Source: Bacteroidia bacterium
Lineage (GTDB): Bacteria > Bacteroidota > Bacteroidia > JADZBD01
Direction of reading: 5' to 3'
NCBI GenBank assembly: GCA_020852255.1
Contig: JADZBD010000003.1
Location: 1-64,000 of the forward strand
Length of the DNA stretch: 64,000 nucleotides
Shown piece after piece: positions 9,423 through 18,109 of this stretch (its first letter is position 1; every line of letters begins with the position of its first letter). The notes under the pieces were generated by a model. That model ran no database searches. It saw only the letters and a list, made by a program, of their open reading frames with translations, and had not been told where the DNA came from. Both the position numbers and the translations under genes were made by a program.

Positions 9423-10478
9423 ATGCAATTCCCTGCTTCTCAGATTGCTGCGTTACTGGAAGGACAGGTGGAGGGAAATCCCGACATCTCGGTTCATACG
9501 CTTACCCGCATTGAGGAAGGCGTAAAGGGAGGATTGTGCTTCCTGGAGAAAATGGAGTACGAGAAGTACCTCTATGATACCCTGGCAAGCGTTGTGATCG
9601 TGAACAGGGATTTTAAGCCCGCTCGGCCGGTTCCTTCCGGCTGCACCCTTGTACGCGTGGCTGATCCACGCGCCGCCTTCAGCAAGTTGCTGGAAATGTA
9701 TGCCAAAACCCGCGTTCCCAAAGCGGGCATTGCTGCTTCGGCCGTAGTAGCCCCTTCTGCCCAGGTCGGTGAGAATGTATTTATTGGAGATCTCACCTAC
9801 ATCGGGGAAAATGTGCGCATCGGCAAGAACAGCAGGATCTATCAGGGAGTGATGATCGCAGATAATGTAAAGATCGGGGATGACTGCCTTCTCTATCCCG
9901 GCACACGCATCTACGCCGACTCTGTTCTGGGAAATCACGTAACACTGCACGCCGGGGTTGTAATCGGCGGAGACGGGTTCGGATTTTTTCCCAATGCGGA
10001 AAATAATTATTCCAAGATTCTCCACCTCGGCAACGTAATCATAGAAGATCACGTGGAAATTGGTGCCAATACCACAATCGACCGTGCCACCCTGGGCTCC
10101 ACCCTTATCCGAAAGGGTGCCAAGCTGGACAATCTTATTCAGATAGGCCACAATGCGGAGGTAGGTGAGAATACGGTGATCGTAGCTCAAACCGGTATCG
10201 CCGGAAGCACCAAGATCGGAAAGAACTGCATGATCGGTGGCCAGGTTGGGATTGTAGGACATCTCCGCATTGCCGACGGCACGAAGATCGCCGCTCAGTC
10301 CGGTGTTACACAAAACATCACAGAACCCAATACAACCATTCAGGGTTCACCGGCTTTTTCCATCGGAGAATACAAGCGGTCCTATGTTCATTTCAGGAAC
10401 TTCCCCGAAATTGCTAAAAGAATCAAGGACCTGGAAGGACTTCTTCAGGAATTAAAGTCCCTGCAGGAAAGCAAGTAA
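9423..10478 (+). CDS. lpxD: UDP-3-O-acylglucosamine N-acyltransferase (LpxD)
   Basis: LpxD adds the second 3-hydroxyacyl chain, on nitrogen, to UDP-3-O-acyl-glucosamine in lipid A synthesis. The 351-residue product starts [20 protein letters not shown], the normal N-terminal domain, followed by a left-handed beta helix of hexapeptide repeats from about residue 100 to 310. The segment [10 protein letters not shown] and the catalytic-His region [14 protein letters not shown] match LpxD. It begins the lpxD - lpxC/fabZ - lpxA cluster, 43 nt before lpxC. Confidence 0.96.
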   Translation: MQFPASQIAALLEGQVEGNPDISVHTLTRIEEGVKGGLCFLEKMEYEKYLYDTLASVVIVNRDFKPARPVPSGCTLVRVADPRAAFSKLLEMYAKTRVPKAGIAASAVVAPSAQVGENVFIGDLTYIGENVRIGKNSRIYQGVMIADNVKIGDDCLLYPGTRIYADSVLGNHVTLHAGVVIGGDGFGFFPNAENNYSKILHLGNVIIEDHVEIGANTTIDRATLGSTLIRKGAKLDNLIQIGHNAEVGENTVIVAQTGIAGSTKIGKNCMIGGQVGIVGHLRIADGTKIAAQSGVTQNITEPNTTIQGSPAFSIGEYKRSYVHFRNFPEIAKRIKDLEGLLQELKSLQESK

Positions 10479-10509
10479 TTCCACTTTCATTTAATTCCGG
10501 GATTCCTCC

Positions 10510-10517
10510 TACCTTTG
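10510..10517 (+). promoter_or_regulatory. -7 box abutting lpxC/fabZ
   Basis: TACCTTTG matches TAnnTTTG and ends 4 nt before the lpxC ATG at 10522. Transcription from it would give a leaderless or nearly leaderless mRNA. No TTG is visible at the right spacing. Confidence 0.4.
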
Positions 10518-10521
10518 ACCC

Positions 10522-11946
10522 ATGCCAAATCAACGTACCCTTAAGCAGCCGGTGAGTGTGAAAGGCGTTGGACTGCATACCGGAAAGGTGTGCACCCTCA
10601 CGCTTAACCCGGCTCCGGAAAACACGTGGTTCGTTTTCCGCAGAACCGACCTGGAAGGATGCCCGTCCATTCTCGCTGATGCCGATAATGTGAAGGATAC
10701 TGCCCGCGGAACCAAACTGGAGCAGAACGGGGCCTCCATCAGCACCACAGAGCATGTGCTGGCCGCATTGCTCGGAATGGAAGTAGACAACTGTTTTATT
10801 GATGTGGACGGCCCCGAAGTACCCATCCTCGACGGCAGTTCCAAACCGTTTGTGCACGCGATCGAAAAAGCGGGTATAGCCGAGCAGAATGCCGAAAGAG
10901 TATATTTTGAACTGAAACACAATCTCACCTTTGAAGATCCTCAAAAAAAGGTGGAGATGCTTGCCGTACCTCAGGACGACTTCCGCATCACCGTAATGGT
11001 GGATTACAACAGCGACCTCCTAGGAACGCAACATGCCAGCATGTACCATCTGAAAGAGTTCAAGGATCAGATCTCCATGTGCCGGACTTTTGTGTTTCTG
11101 CATGAGCTGGAAATGCTGCTGCAGCATAACCTCATTAAAGGCGGCGATCTGGATAATGCCATTGTGATGGTGGATAAGCCTATCCCGGATGACCGGCTTA
11201 ATCATTTGAGAAAGGTATTTAACAAGGAGAGCGTGGAAGTGAAAGGCCGGGGTGTTCTCAACAATACGAAACTGCATTTCTATAATGAGCCTGCCCGGCA
11301 TAAACTGTTAGACATTGTAGGCGATCTTGCGCTGGTGGGAATGCCTGTGAAAGCGCATATTCTCGCCGCCCGTCCGGGTCATGCCGGAAATGTTTCGTTC
11401 GCAGGAAAAATCAAAGAGGTCATAAAAGCGGAAAAGTCCAGAAAAGATGAATTTCACTATGATTTGTCCGGTAAGCCGCTCTACGACATCAACGACATCA
11501 TGAAGATTCTTCCCCACCGTTCGCCGTTTCTTTTCGTGGACAAGATCATGGAGATGAGCAAGGAGCACGTGGTTGGTGTAAAAAATGTGGCGATGAATGA
11601 GCCCTTTTTTGCCGGACACTTTCCGGGAGCACCTGTGATGCCGGGGGTAATACAAGTGGAAACTATGGCCCAGGTGGGAGGTGTTCTGGTTTTGAAAACC
11701 GTTCCCGACCCCGAGAATTATCTTACCTACTTCATGAAAATAGACGGGGTAAAATTCAAGCAAAAAGTGTTGCCCGGCGACACCATGGTTTTCCTCCTTC
11801 GCCTTATGGCCCCCATCCGCAGGGGCATTTGTCAGATGCGCGGGGTGGCTTATGTAAATGGAAAACCGGTGCTGGAAGCGGAGCTGATGGCACAAATCGT
11901 AAAAGTGAAAAATCCCGGTGAGCCAGCTCTCGTACATTCATCCTGA
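10522..11946 (+). CDS. lpxC: Bifunctional LpxC deacetylase - FabZ 3-hydroxyacyl-ACP dehydratase
   Basis: A 474-residue fusion. The N-terminal part (about 1-305) is LpxC, the zinc deacetylase that commits UDP-3-O-acyl-GlcNAc to lipid A: zinc-ligand regions TTEHVLAALLG (about 75) and HKLLDIVGDLALVG (about 260; HxxxD), and the catalytic RPGHAGN. The C-terminal part (about 320-470) is FabZ, which dehydrates 3-hydroxyacyl-ACP in fatty acid synthesis: ILPHRSPFLFVDKI, GHFPGAPVMPGVIQVE with catalytic His and Glu. This fusion is characteristic of Bacteroidota and joins two enzymes competing for the hydroxyacyl pool. The end overlaps lpxA by 29 nt. Confidence 0.97.
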   Translation: MPNQRTLKQPVSVKGVGLHTGKVCTLTLNPAPENTWFVFRRTDLEGCPSILADADNVKDTARGTKLEQNGASISTTEHVLAALLGMEVDNCFIDVDGPEVPILDGSSKPFVHAIEKAGIAEQNAERVYFELKHNLTFEDPQKKVEMLAVPQDDFRITVMVDYNSDLLGTQHASMYHLKEFKDQISMCRTFVFLHELEMLLQHNLIKGGDLDNAIVMVDKPIPDDRLNHLRKVFNKESVEVKGRGVLNNTKLHFYNEPARHKLLDIVGDLALVGMPVKAHILAARPGHAGNVSFAGKIKEVIKAEKSRKDEFHYDLSGKPLYDINDIMKILPHRSPFLFVDKIMEMSKEHVVGVKNVAMNEPFFAGHFPGAPVMPGVIQVETMAQVGGVLVLKTVPDPENYLTYFMKIDGVKFKQKVLPGDTMVFLLRLMAPIRRGICQMRGVAYVNGKPVLEAELMAQIVKVKNPGEPALVHSS

Positions 11947-12691
11947 CGCTAAGATCGGCAAAGGATGCCGCATTGATCCCTTCGCCGTGATTCACGAAAA
12001 TACCGTGATCGGCGACGGCACATGGGTAGCCTCGGGCGCGGTAATTTTTCCCGGTGCAAGAATCGGAAAAAACTGCCGCATTTTTCCGGGAGCTTCAGTT
12101 TCCGCCATTCCTCAGGACCTCAAATTCGCAGGTGAAGAAACCACTACAGAAATCGGAGATCATACGACCATCCGTGAATGTGTGACCATTAACCGCGGCA
12201 CACAGGACCGCTGGAAAACGGTTATCGGTAACCAATGCCTGCTGATGGCTTATGTTCATATCGCACACGACTGTACCCTGGGGAATAACATCATTCTTGC
12301 CAACAGTGTTAACCTTGCAGGTCATGTGCTGATCGAAGATCATGTGATACTGGAAGGTTATGTTGGCGTAAGTCAGTTCGTGCGAATCGGCGCGCATTCC
12401 TTTGTTTCCGGACAAACAGGAGTGCGGAAAAATGTGCCGCCCTTTGTGAAAGCCGCACGTGAACCCCTTTCATATGTAGGCGTAAATTCCGTAGGTCTCC
12501 GCCGCAGAGGATTCTCCAACGAATCCATTCTCGCCATCGAAGACATCTACCGGACCCTGTATGTGCGCGGACATAATGTATCCAACGCCCTCTCCATCAT
12601 TGAACAGGAGGCCCCGGAATCTCCCGAAAAAGCCCAAATACTGGAGTTCATACGGAGCTCCCGGGACGGTATCATGAGGGGCATGTCCTGA
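11918..12691 (+). CDS. lpxA: Acyl-ACP--UDP-N-acetylglucosamine O-acyltransferase (LpxA)
   Basis: LpxA performs the first lipid A step, O-acylation of UDP-GlcNAc. The 257-residue product starts at a GTG inside the end of lpxC/fabZ (MSQLSYIHPDAKIGKG), overlapping it by 29 nt in another frame, so the two are probably translationally coupled. Hexapeptide beta-helix repeats fill about residues 5-185. The catalytic His lies in AYVHIAHDCTLGN, and QDLKFAGE and RRGFSNESI match the family. The C-terminal helices end GIMRGMS. No ATG gives a better N-terminus, which supports the GTG. Confidence 0.95.
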   Translation: MSQLSYIHPDAKIGKGCRIDPFAVIHENTVIGDGTWVASGAVIFPGARIGKNCRIFPGASVSAIPQDLKFAGEETTTEIGDHTTIRECVTINRGTQDRWKTVIGNQCLLMAYVHIAHDCTLGNNIILANSVNLAGHVLIEDHVILEGYVGVSQFVRIGAHSFVSGQTGVRKNVPPFVKAAREPLSYVGVNSVGLRRRGFSNESILAIEDIYRTLYVRGHNVSNALSIIEQEAPESPEKAQILEFIRSSRDGIMRGMS

Positions 12692-12725
12692 CCCCTTTCC
12701 CTTATTAACAATTACCTGTTTGCAA

Positions 12726-12745
12726 CTGAGGCACTTACGCCTCAG
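12726..12745. other. Perfect 7-bp hairpin without T-run
   Basis: CTGAGGC (12726-12732) and GCCTCAG (12739-12745) form a perfect stem with a 6-nt loop, 35 nt after lpxA. No T-run follows on the plus strand, so it is not a standard terminator. It may stabilise the 3' end of the lpx transcript or be an operator. The rest of the 168-nt gap before the next gene is AT-rich, with a possible promoter. Confidence 0.5.
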
Positions 12746-12764
12746 ATCGCCCCTCCTGTTGAAA

Positions 12765-12772
12765 TAGTTTTG
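12765..12772 (+). promoter_or_regulatory. Possible -7 box for the 12860 barrel gene
   Basis: TAGTTTTG matches TAnnTTTG, but there is no TTG at the usual distance. If used, the leader would be about 80 nt. Confidence 0.3.
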
Positions 12773-12859
12773 TGTAATGGGAGCCTTTCCCCCTATTGGG
12801 CAATTTGTCGTATTTTTATTGTGCTTAGTCTCAATTAAGTACAATCAAATCGAAAAACG

Positions 12860-14185
12860 ATGTTGAAAACGTCCGTATTGTTTTCAGCGATGGTGATCAC
12901 CACTATGGGTTCACTATCTGCCCAAACACCTACACCCGCACCGAAACCGCCGAAAGTTTATCCCTCACTGGGAATCGGCGCCGGAATGCTCACCTTCCAC
13001 GGCGATGTTGGTAAGGAAAATCCTGCCAGTGCTTTCTCTGCGATCCGCAGCGGATACTCGCTATCTGTTGAACAGCGCATTAAAAACATGCTGGGAATTT
13101 CTGTCAATGTAACGATGGGTTCTCTCGGGAAAGAACAACGGTCCCAGGACACCACGCTGAACCTGAACTTCGAAACAAAGTTCAAACAGTTCGGACTCGG
13201 ACTCACCTTCTATCTGGACAACGGGGCCATTATGGACGCAGAATTTCCTGTTGCCCCCTATGTATTTACAGGCTTTAACTACTTCATGGGCGATGTAAAT
13301 ACCGACCTGAAGGACGCAAATGGTCTGCCGTATTACTACTGGACAGATGGAAGTATCCGCGATCTTCCGGAAGCTCCCGGAAATGAATTCATCTCCCGCC
13401 ATATCAAGCGCGATTACACTTTTGAGACTTCGCTGCAAAAAGGACTGACCACCTTTTCAATACCGGCCGGCTTAGGATTCAAATTGAAGGTGAACAAACA
13501 TATAGAGGTGAACCTCAATACCGCCTGGCATATTACCTTTTCGGATGAAATTGATAATAAAGTTGATGCCGGTAAAGACAACTACTGGTATAACTGGGTA
13601 GGGCTCCGGTTCCACTTTGGCAATTCAGACAAGAAAGCCGAAAATGAACGATACTCCAACGTTGACTGGAAGGCCATTATGAACATGGATGAGGACGGAG
13701 ACGGAGTAACAGACACAGAAGATTATTGTCAGGGTACTGAAAAGGGCGTGAAGGTAAACGGCAAAGGTTGCCCGCCCGATGCAGATGACGATGGTGTTCC
13801 GGACTACAAAGACAAAGAGGCAGATTCAAAAAAGGGAGTGGCAGTAGATGAACACGGAATCATGCTGACCGACGCCCGAATCGCGGAACTTAACAGGATC
13901 AAGGACTCACTCTCCAATGTCAGGGAACAAGTAGTGGTGGAAAAACCATCCACCGAAACCCTAAAGGAGATCGACAAACAAATTGTGGAACAGAAGAAGG
14001 TCAATGAGCAACAGCTCAAGGTCACTTCTAATATCCCGGCAGAATTTCAGTCAGCTGATACGAATAAAGACGGCATTATTTCATCTTCCGAAATCAACGG
14101 AATGATTGATGCCTTCTTTGACGGATCAACTGATTATACAGTTGAGAAAATACACCGGCTGATCGATTTCTTCTTCGAGCAGTAG
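12860..14185 (+). CDS. Outer-membrane barrel protein with thrombospondin-3-like and EF-hand calcium motifs
   Basis: 441 residues with a signal peptide (about 1-21, ending LSAQ) and a Pro-rich spacer. Residues about 30-255 alternate like a beta-barrel and contain SLGIGAGMLTFHGDVG. There follow two Asp-rich thrombospondin type 3-like repeats (DEDGDGVTDTEDYC, DADDDGVPDYKDKE, about 275-315), a coiled segment, and a C-terminal EF-hand loop (DTNKDGIISSSE, about 400). The protein is therefore predicted to sit in the outer membrane and bind calcium. It is clearly paralogous to the gene at 15783 (same barrel, same Asp-rich repeats with GVxVxxxGCP) but lacks SPOR-like domains. OmpA-type peptidoglycan binding is not visible. 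Confidence 0.75.
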   Translation: MLKTSVLFSAMVITTMGSLSAQTPTPAPKPPKVYPSLGIGAGMLTFHGDVGKENPASAFSAIRSGYSLSVEQRIKNMLGISVNVTMGSLGKEQRSQDTTLNLNFETKFKQFGLGLTFYLDNGAIMDAEFPVAPYVFTGFNYFMGDVNTDLKDANGLPYYYWTDGSIRDLPEAPGNEFISRHIKRDYTFETSLQKGLTTFSIPAGLGFKLKVNKHIEVNLNTAWHITFSDEIDNKVDAGKDNYWYNWVGLRFHFGNSDKKAENERYSNVDWKAIMNMDEDGDGVTDTEDYCQGTEKGVKVNGKGCPPDADDDGVPDYKDKEADSKKGVAVDEHGIMLTDARIAELNRIKDSLSNVREQVVVEKPSTETLKEIDKQIVEQKKVNEQQLKVTSNIPAEFQSADTNKDGIISSSEINGMIDAFFDGSTDYTVEKIHRLIDFFFEQ

Positions 14186-14193
14186 GGTAGCAG

Positions 14194-14292
14194 GCGCGTA
14201 AGTTTCATCGCCAATGGCGAACCAGCCTGCTCCCCGAAAAAGGAAGCAGGTTCGGTCCCCCGGAATTTTAGGCATGAAACCTTAATACGCGC
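14194..14292 (+). promoter_or_regulatory. Unclassified multibranched inverted-repeat structure (candidate cis-acting RNA)
   Basis: The arms GCGCGTA (14194-14200) and TACGCGC (14286-14292) pair perfectly, as do GTTTCAT (14202-14208) and ATGAAAC (14274-14280), giving a 14-bp closing stem with a small internal bulge. Inside are two hairpins: CGCC/GGCG with an AAT loop (14209-14219), and CCTGCT/AGCAGG (14226-14231 with 14245-14250), extended by GAA/TTC outside. The structure fills the gap between two genes and ends 3 nt before the ATG at 14296. No T-run follows, so it is not a standard terminator. It does not match a riboswitch class I recognise; a REP-like element is the alternative. Confidence 0.6.
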
Positions 14293-14295
14293 TAT

Positions 14296-15702
14296 ATGAT
14301 AAAGTATGCTGTACTGCTGCTAAACTTTACCGGGATTCTTATTTACAATGCCTTTTTCTCGCCCGATGTAAACCTCTCCGTTAATGCCCCCAAACAGGCA
14401 GAACCCGGCCAGGAATTCACCGTGGAAGTCAATATCAAAAAGGGAAGCATAGCCGGATTTGCCCAGCTAAAAATGGAACTGCCGGGCGGTTTCACCGCTG
14501 CGCCAGGTGAAAAGGGAGGAGCTGACTTTAAAATGAGCGGTACCACCGTACGATTCACCTGGACCAGTCTTCCTTCGCAGGAAGAAATTAAGGTAAGCCT
14601 GAAGCTTACACCGCCGCAGGGTAATACGGGAAAAGTGACGCTTTCCGGCAAATTCTCCTACCTGGTAGATAATAACAAGACCTTCGCAGACATTCCTCCA
14701 ATCGAAATCGAAATAGGCAAAACAGAAACGGTTTCAGCTCCTCCGCCTCCCGACCCTCAGCCCACCACCACCACCACCAATACGCCGCCGGAGAATAACA
14801 CCCCACCTCCCCCTGACACCACTCCCACTACTACTACTAATAATACTACCCCCGACCCTCCTCCCACCGGCGATCAGAAAAGCTCCGCTCCTCCTGTGAA
14901 CGTTACCGCATCAAGAAAACTACCCGGTGAAGTGAAAGCCGGCGAAGAGTTTCTGGTTGAAGTAACGATCAATAAAGGCGGATTAAAAGGTTTCGCACGC
15001 TTTCAGGATGTGATTCCGGAAGGACTCACTGCATTAGCAGCAGAATCCAGAGGGGGATCCTTCAGTTTTCTGGATCAGAAAGTGAAAATTGTTTGGGAGA
15101 ATGTTCCCTCGGATGAAACATTCACCATTACTTATAAACTTCGCCCGGATGCCTCTGCCTCCGGCTCACTTACTATTGAAGGCGTTTTCTCTTACGTTGA
15201 GAACGATGAACCTAAGAAGATCATCCTCACTCCTTCATTCGTTAACGTAACGCGCGAGTCCTCCACCAACACGGTGACCACTACCACAAATACAAGCCAA
15301 AATAATCCCAACAACACCACTACACCACCTGACACTACTAACACTAACACCACTACTACTACTACTAATAATAATACCACTACTATTACTACCCCCGACC
15401 CTCCTCCCACCAATACCAATGTTGCTTACAAAGTCCAGATATGCGCCCTGCGGAGTACAGCACCGGATAACACCTATTTTCAAAACCGGTATGGTATCAC
15501 GGAAAACATCAATTGGGAAAATCACGAAGGATGGACCAAGCTCACCGTGGGAAAATTCAACACCTATAAAGGAGCCAGGGATCACCGCAATGGTATTAGG
15601 AATAAGGGTGTTGGAGATGCTTTCGTAACTGCTTATAACTCCGGCACCAGGATTACCGTACAAGAAGCATTGATGATCACGAAGCAGCAGTGGTATCAGT
15701 AA
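14296..15702 (+). CDS. Exported two-module protein with C-terminal SPOR-like domain
   Basis: 468 residues. A hydrophobic N-terminus (about 1-20) is followed by two copies of a module of about 115 residues (about 24-140 and 204-320), each with GxEFxVEVxIxKGxxxGFA, a conserved Trp before LP/VPS, and GTVTLSG/GSLTIEG-type strands. They resemble the DUF11/CARDB-like immunoglobulin modules of secreted proteins. Pro/Thr/Asn-rich linkers separate the parts (about 147-203 and 321-373). The C-terminus (about 376-465; YKVQICALRST, VGKFNTYKGARDHRNGI, GDAFVTAY) is SPOR-like, a fold that binds denuded peptidoglycan in other bacteria. A structural or cell-wall-linked envelope role is inferred. Confidence 0.65.
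   Translation: MIKYAVLLLNFTGILIYNAFFSPDVNLSVNAPKQAEPGQEFTVEVNIKKGSIAGFAQLKMELPGGFTAAPGEKGGADFKMSGTTVRFTWTSLPSQEEIKVSLKLTPPQGNTGKVTLSGKFSYLVDNNKTFADIPPIEIEIGKTETVSAPPPPDPQPTTTTTNTPPENNTPPPPDTTPTTTTNNTTPDPPPTGDQKSSAPPVNVTASRKLPGEVKAGEEFLVEVTINKGGLKGFARFQDVIPEGLTALAAESRGGSFSFLDQKVKIVWENVPSDETFTITYKLRPDASASGSLTIEGVFSYVENDEPKKIILTPSFVNVTRESSTNTVTTTTNTSQNNPNNTTTPPDTTNTNTTTTTTNNNTTTITTPDPPPTNTNVAYKVQICALRSTAPDNTYFQNRYGITENINWENHEGWTKLTVGKFNTYKGARDHRNGIRNKGVGDAFVTAYNSGTRITVQEALMITKQQWYQ
15328..15397 (+). repeat. Low-complexity Thr/Asn codon tract
   Basis: Runs of ACT, ACC and AAT triplets encode the second Thr/Asn linker of the 14296 gene. Triplet length change would keep the frame and only alter linker length. 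A similar shorter tract lies at 14761-14850. Confidence 0.6.
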
Positions 15703-15742
15703 TTTACTGCTTCGTCGACACTTTTTTGACAATCAACTGATT

Positions 15743-15775
15743 TTGAGGGAATTTGACCTTCGTTGATTATCTTTG
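15743..15775 (+). promoter_or_regulatory. Promoter for the 15783 barrel/SPOR gene
   Basis: TATCTTTG at 15768-15775 matches TAnnTTTG, with TTG at 15743-15745 and a 22-nt spacer. It ends 7 nt before the ATG at 15783, so the mRNA should have almost no leader. Confidence 0.5.
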
Positions 15776-15782
15776 TAGTACG

Positions 15783-18059
15783 ATGTCGCCCGGTATTTTC
15801 TTACGGATATTGCCATTGCTTTGCATGTTCTCCGCTCACGCACAGGACAGCACAAGTCATTCCGGCTCCTCCCGTTTCCCGGTAACTTCAAAAGATTCTC
15901 TTCCACCGGTTGATTCCGGATTTATTTTCAAACCCGTGGTGGGAGCAGGAGTGGGAATGTTCACCTGGTATGGAGACATCAATAATAAAGCACTTGTTCT
16001 GCCGCAAACCTCCAGGATCGGATACGAACTGAGTCTTTCCCAGAACCTGAGTCCCGCCTTCAACCTCCGGCTGTGTGCACTCTTCGGACAAGTAGGTGCC
16101 AACGAACGCAGCATTGAACGAAACCTGAATTTCCAGAGTCATATCCGAATGGGAGGTTTGGCACTCACCTATAATTTTGATCATCTGCTGAAAGATACCC
16201 GCTCCACAGAACCTTGGATTTCCGTCGGATTTGAATCATTCGAGTTTTTATCTAAAACCGATTTATATGACCGGGCAGGGAACAGGTATTATTTCTGGTC
16301 CGACGGCTCCATCATGAATATGGACGAAAACGATCCCTTCGCTCCTACCGCCATTCCCCTTTCCCGCGATTATATTTATGAATCCGACATCCGCGAACTG
16401 AATCTGGACGGCTTCGGAAAATATCCAGAACGATCCTTCGCGTACACCGCCGGTGCAGGAATTAATCTCAAACTGCATAAGCAGATGATTATGAAACTGG
16501 GAGCAGTCTGGCATTTCACACTCACAGATTATGTGGATGGTGTTGCCGGGAACGGCACAGGCATCCGAAAAGGAGATGTGAAAAACGACCGCTTCCTTAT
16601 GTCGTCCGTCTCGCTGCATTATGAATTCAAACAGAAAAACCGGAAGGGAGGAAAAAACAATCCCGACTTCTCTGATGTTGATTGGTTTGCACTTGACATG
16701 GAAGACCGGGACGGCGACGGCGTAAAAGATCCGCAGGACTCCTGCCAGTTCACTCCCCCCGGAGTGGCCGTTGACAACAAAGGTTGTCCGCTGGACGGAG
16801 ATGAAGACCTTGTGCCAGACTACATGGATGAAGAAATGAACTCTGCTCCGGGAGCCATCGTGGATGAATACGGTGTAACCATTCCCGATTCCGTTCTTGA
16901 GAAACGCTGGCTGGTCTACTCTGATTCTACGGGTGAATTTATTGAGAGGAATGTTGTGATTCTTGCTACACAAAGCGTAGGAGGATTCGGCGGCATCACA
17001 CTTAAGAAACGGGAATTCACTGTGCAGGTAGCTCAATACAGCGGCGGAGTACCTCTGGAGATAATGGAAAAACTGCTGGGCATTTCTGATGTTAAATCAA
17101 ATATCCTTTCTGACTCCTCTACCGTTTACACTGCGGGCTCCTTTAATTCCATTGACGTGGCGAATCAGCGAAAAGAGGAAATAAAAAATACGGGCTTTAA
17201 AGACGCACGGGTAATTTATATTGAGAATGGAAAGATCTACGACCTTAACAAGGTTTACAAAGATCCATCACCCACTAATCCCACTAACCCTACTAACCCT
17301 ACTAACCCTACTAACCCTACTAACCCTACTAACCCTACTAACCCTACTAACCCTACTAACCCTACTAATCCTACTAACCCTACTAATCCCACTAACCCTA
17401 CTAATCCCACTAACCCTACTAACCCTACTAACCCTACCAATCCCGTTATACCTCCCGAATTGAATAAACCGGGTATTATTTACAGAGTTCAGATAGGTGC
17501 GTTAAAGACCAAGGTGTCTGCCTCCTCTTTCAATTCATCCGAGGGCGTGATTACTTTAAAAACTGAGAATGGCTATTATAAATATCTCACCGGCAGCTTC
17601 GACAACTTTGAAGATGCCAGTGTTTTGCGTAAAAAAATGATTGCAAACGGGTACAAAGATGCCTTTGTGGTTGTGTACAAAGACGGAAAGCGGGTAAGCC
17701 TGGAGAGTGTAGGAGTGAAGCAGCCAATGCAGCACACGAATGATCCAACGCCACCGGTGAATACCGACACTTCCAAAAAAGATAAGAGCAAAGTAGTTTT
17801 CCGGATACAGCTGGGAGTTTTTAAAGGAGAACCTCCTGCAGATGTTACTCAGCGGATCAACAAGGTACCGGGGGTGAGCAAACAGACCACCTCGTCGGGG
17901 TTAAACCAGTACCTGAGCGGTAATTATAACGATTACAAGGCCGCGCAGCTGTTCCGCGACGAGGTAATAGATAAATATGGTTTCAAGGATGCCTTTATCC
18001 TTGCCTTTTATGATAATCAGCTGATTTCCATTAAAGAAGCTCTTGATATATTGAAATAG
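15783..18059 (+). CDS. Outer-membrane barrel protein with thrombospondin-3-like motifs, three SPOR-like domains and a (PTN)19 linker
   Basis: 758 residues from 15783, chosen because it opens with a signal peptide (MSPGIFLRILPLLCMFSAHA) right after a promoter box. Residues about 45-285 are a predicted barrel paralogous to the 12860 product (GAGVGMFTWYGDI, YYFWSDGSI). Asp-rich calcium motifs follow (DRDGDGVKDPQDSC, DGDEDLVPDYMDEE, about 305-345). Three SPOR-like domains sit at about 413-490, 565-640 and 671-748 (VQVAQYSGG, RVQIGALKTK, RIQLGVFKGE; each ending KDAxVxxYxxGK or similar). Residues 497-553 are 19 perfect Pro-Thr-Asn units. A link between the outer membrane and peptidoglycan is plausible but inferred. 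Confidence 0.75.
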   Translation: MSPGIFLRILPLLCMFSAHAQDSTSHSGSSRFPVTSKDSLPPVDSGFIFKPVVGAGVGMFTWYGDINNKALVLPQTSRIGYELSLSQNLSPAFNLRLCALFGQVGANERSIERNLNFQSHIRMGGLALTYNFDHLLKDTRSTEPWISVGFESFEFLSKTDLYDRAGNRYYFWSDGSIMNMDENDPFAPTAIPLSRDYIYESDIRELNLDGFGKYPERSFAYTAGAGINLKLHKQMIMKLGAVWHFTLTDYVDGVAGNGTGIRKGDVKNDRFLMSSVSLHYEFKQKNRKGGKNNPDFSDVDWFALDMEDRDGDGVKDPQDSCQFTPPGVAVDNKGCPLDGDEDLVPDYMDEEMNSAPGAIVDEYGVTIPDSVLEKRWLVYSDSTGEFIERNVVILATQSVGGFGGITLKKREFTVQVAQYSGGVPLEIMEKLLGISDVKSNILSDSSTVYTAGSFNSIDVANQRKEEIKNTGFKDARVIYIENGKIYDLNKVYKDPSPTNPTNPTNPTNPTNPTNPTNPTNPTNPTNPTNPTNPTNPTNPTNPTNPTNPTNPTNPVIPPELNKPGIIYRVQIGALKTKVSASSFNSSEGVITLKTENGYYKYLTGSFDNFEDASVLRKKMIANGYKDAFVVVYKDGKRVSLESVGVKQPMQHTNDPTPPVNTDTSKKDKSKVVFRIQLGVFKGEPPADVTQRINKVPGVSKQTTSSGLNQYLSGNYNDYKAAQLFRDEVIDKYGFKDAFILAFYDNQLISIKEALDILK
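17271..17441 (+). repeat. 19 x 9-bp tandem repeat encoding (Pro-Thr-Asn)19
   Basis: Nineteen contiguous 9-bp units (mostly CCTACTAAC, with CCC/AAT variants at synonymous positions) run in frame through the 15783 gene. Gain or loss of units would leave the frame intact and change linker length by three residues. Near-identical units in the middle suggest slippage; the varied ends look older. Confidence 0.95.
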
Positions 18060-18109
18060 TATGGGTAAGTTTTTGATATTTTTTTCCTGAACCCCGTGTC
18101 CATTTGGGT

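Noticed and set aside
17271-17441. CRISPR-like array
   Set aside because: Units are 9 bp, contiguous and in frame, with no spacers; they are a coding repeat.
17221-17463. Open frames reading Leu-Leu-Thr repeats (plus) and Val-Gly-Leu repeats (minus, 17255-17440)
   Set aside because: They are other-frame readings of the 9-bp repeat inside the 15783 gene; they have no start context or domain.
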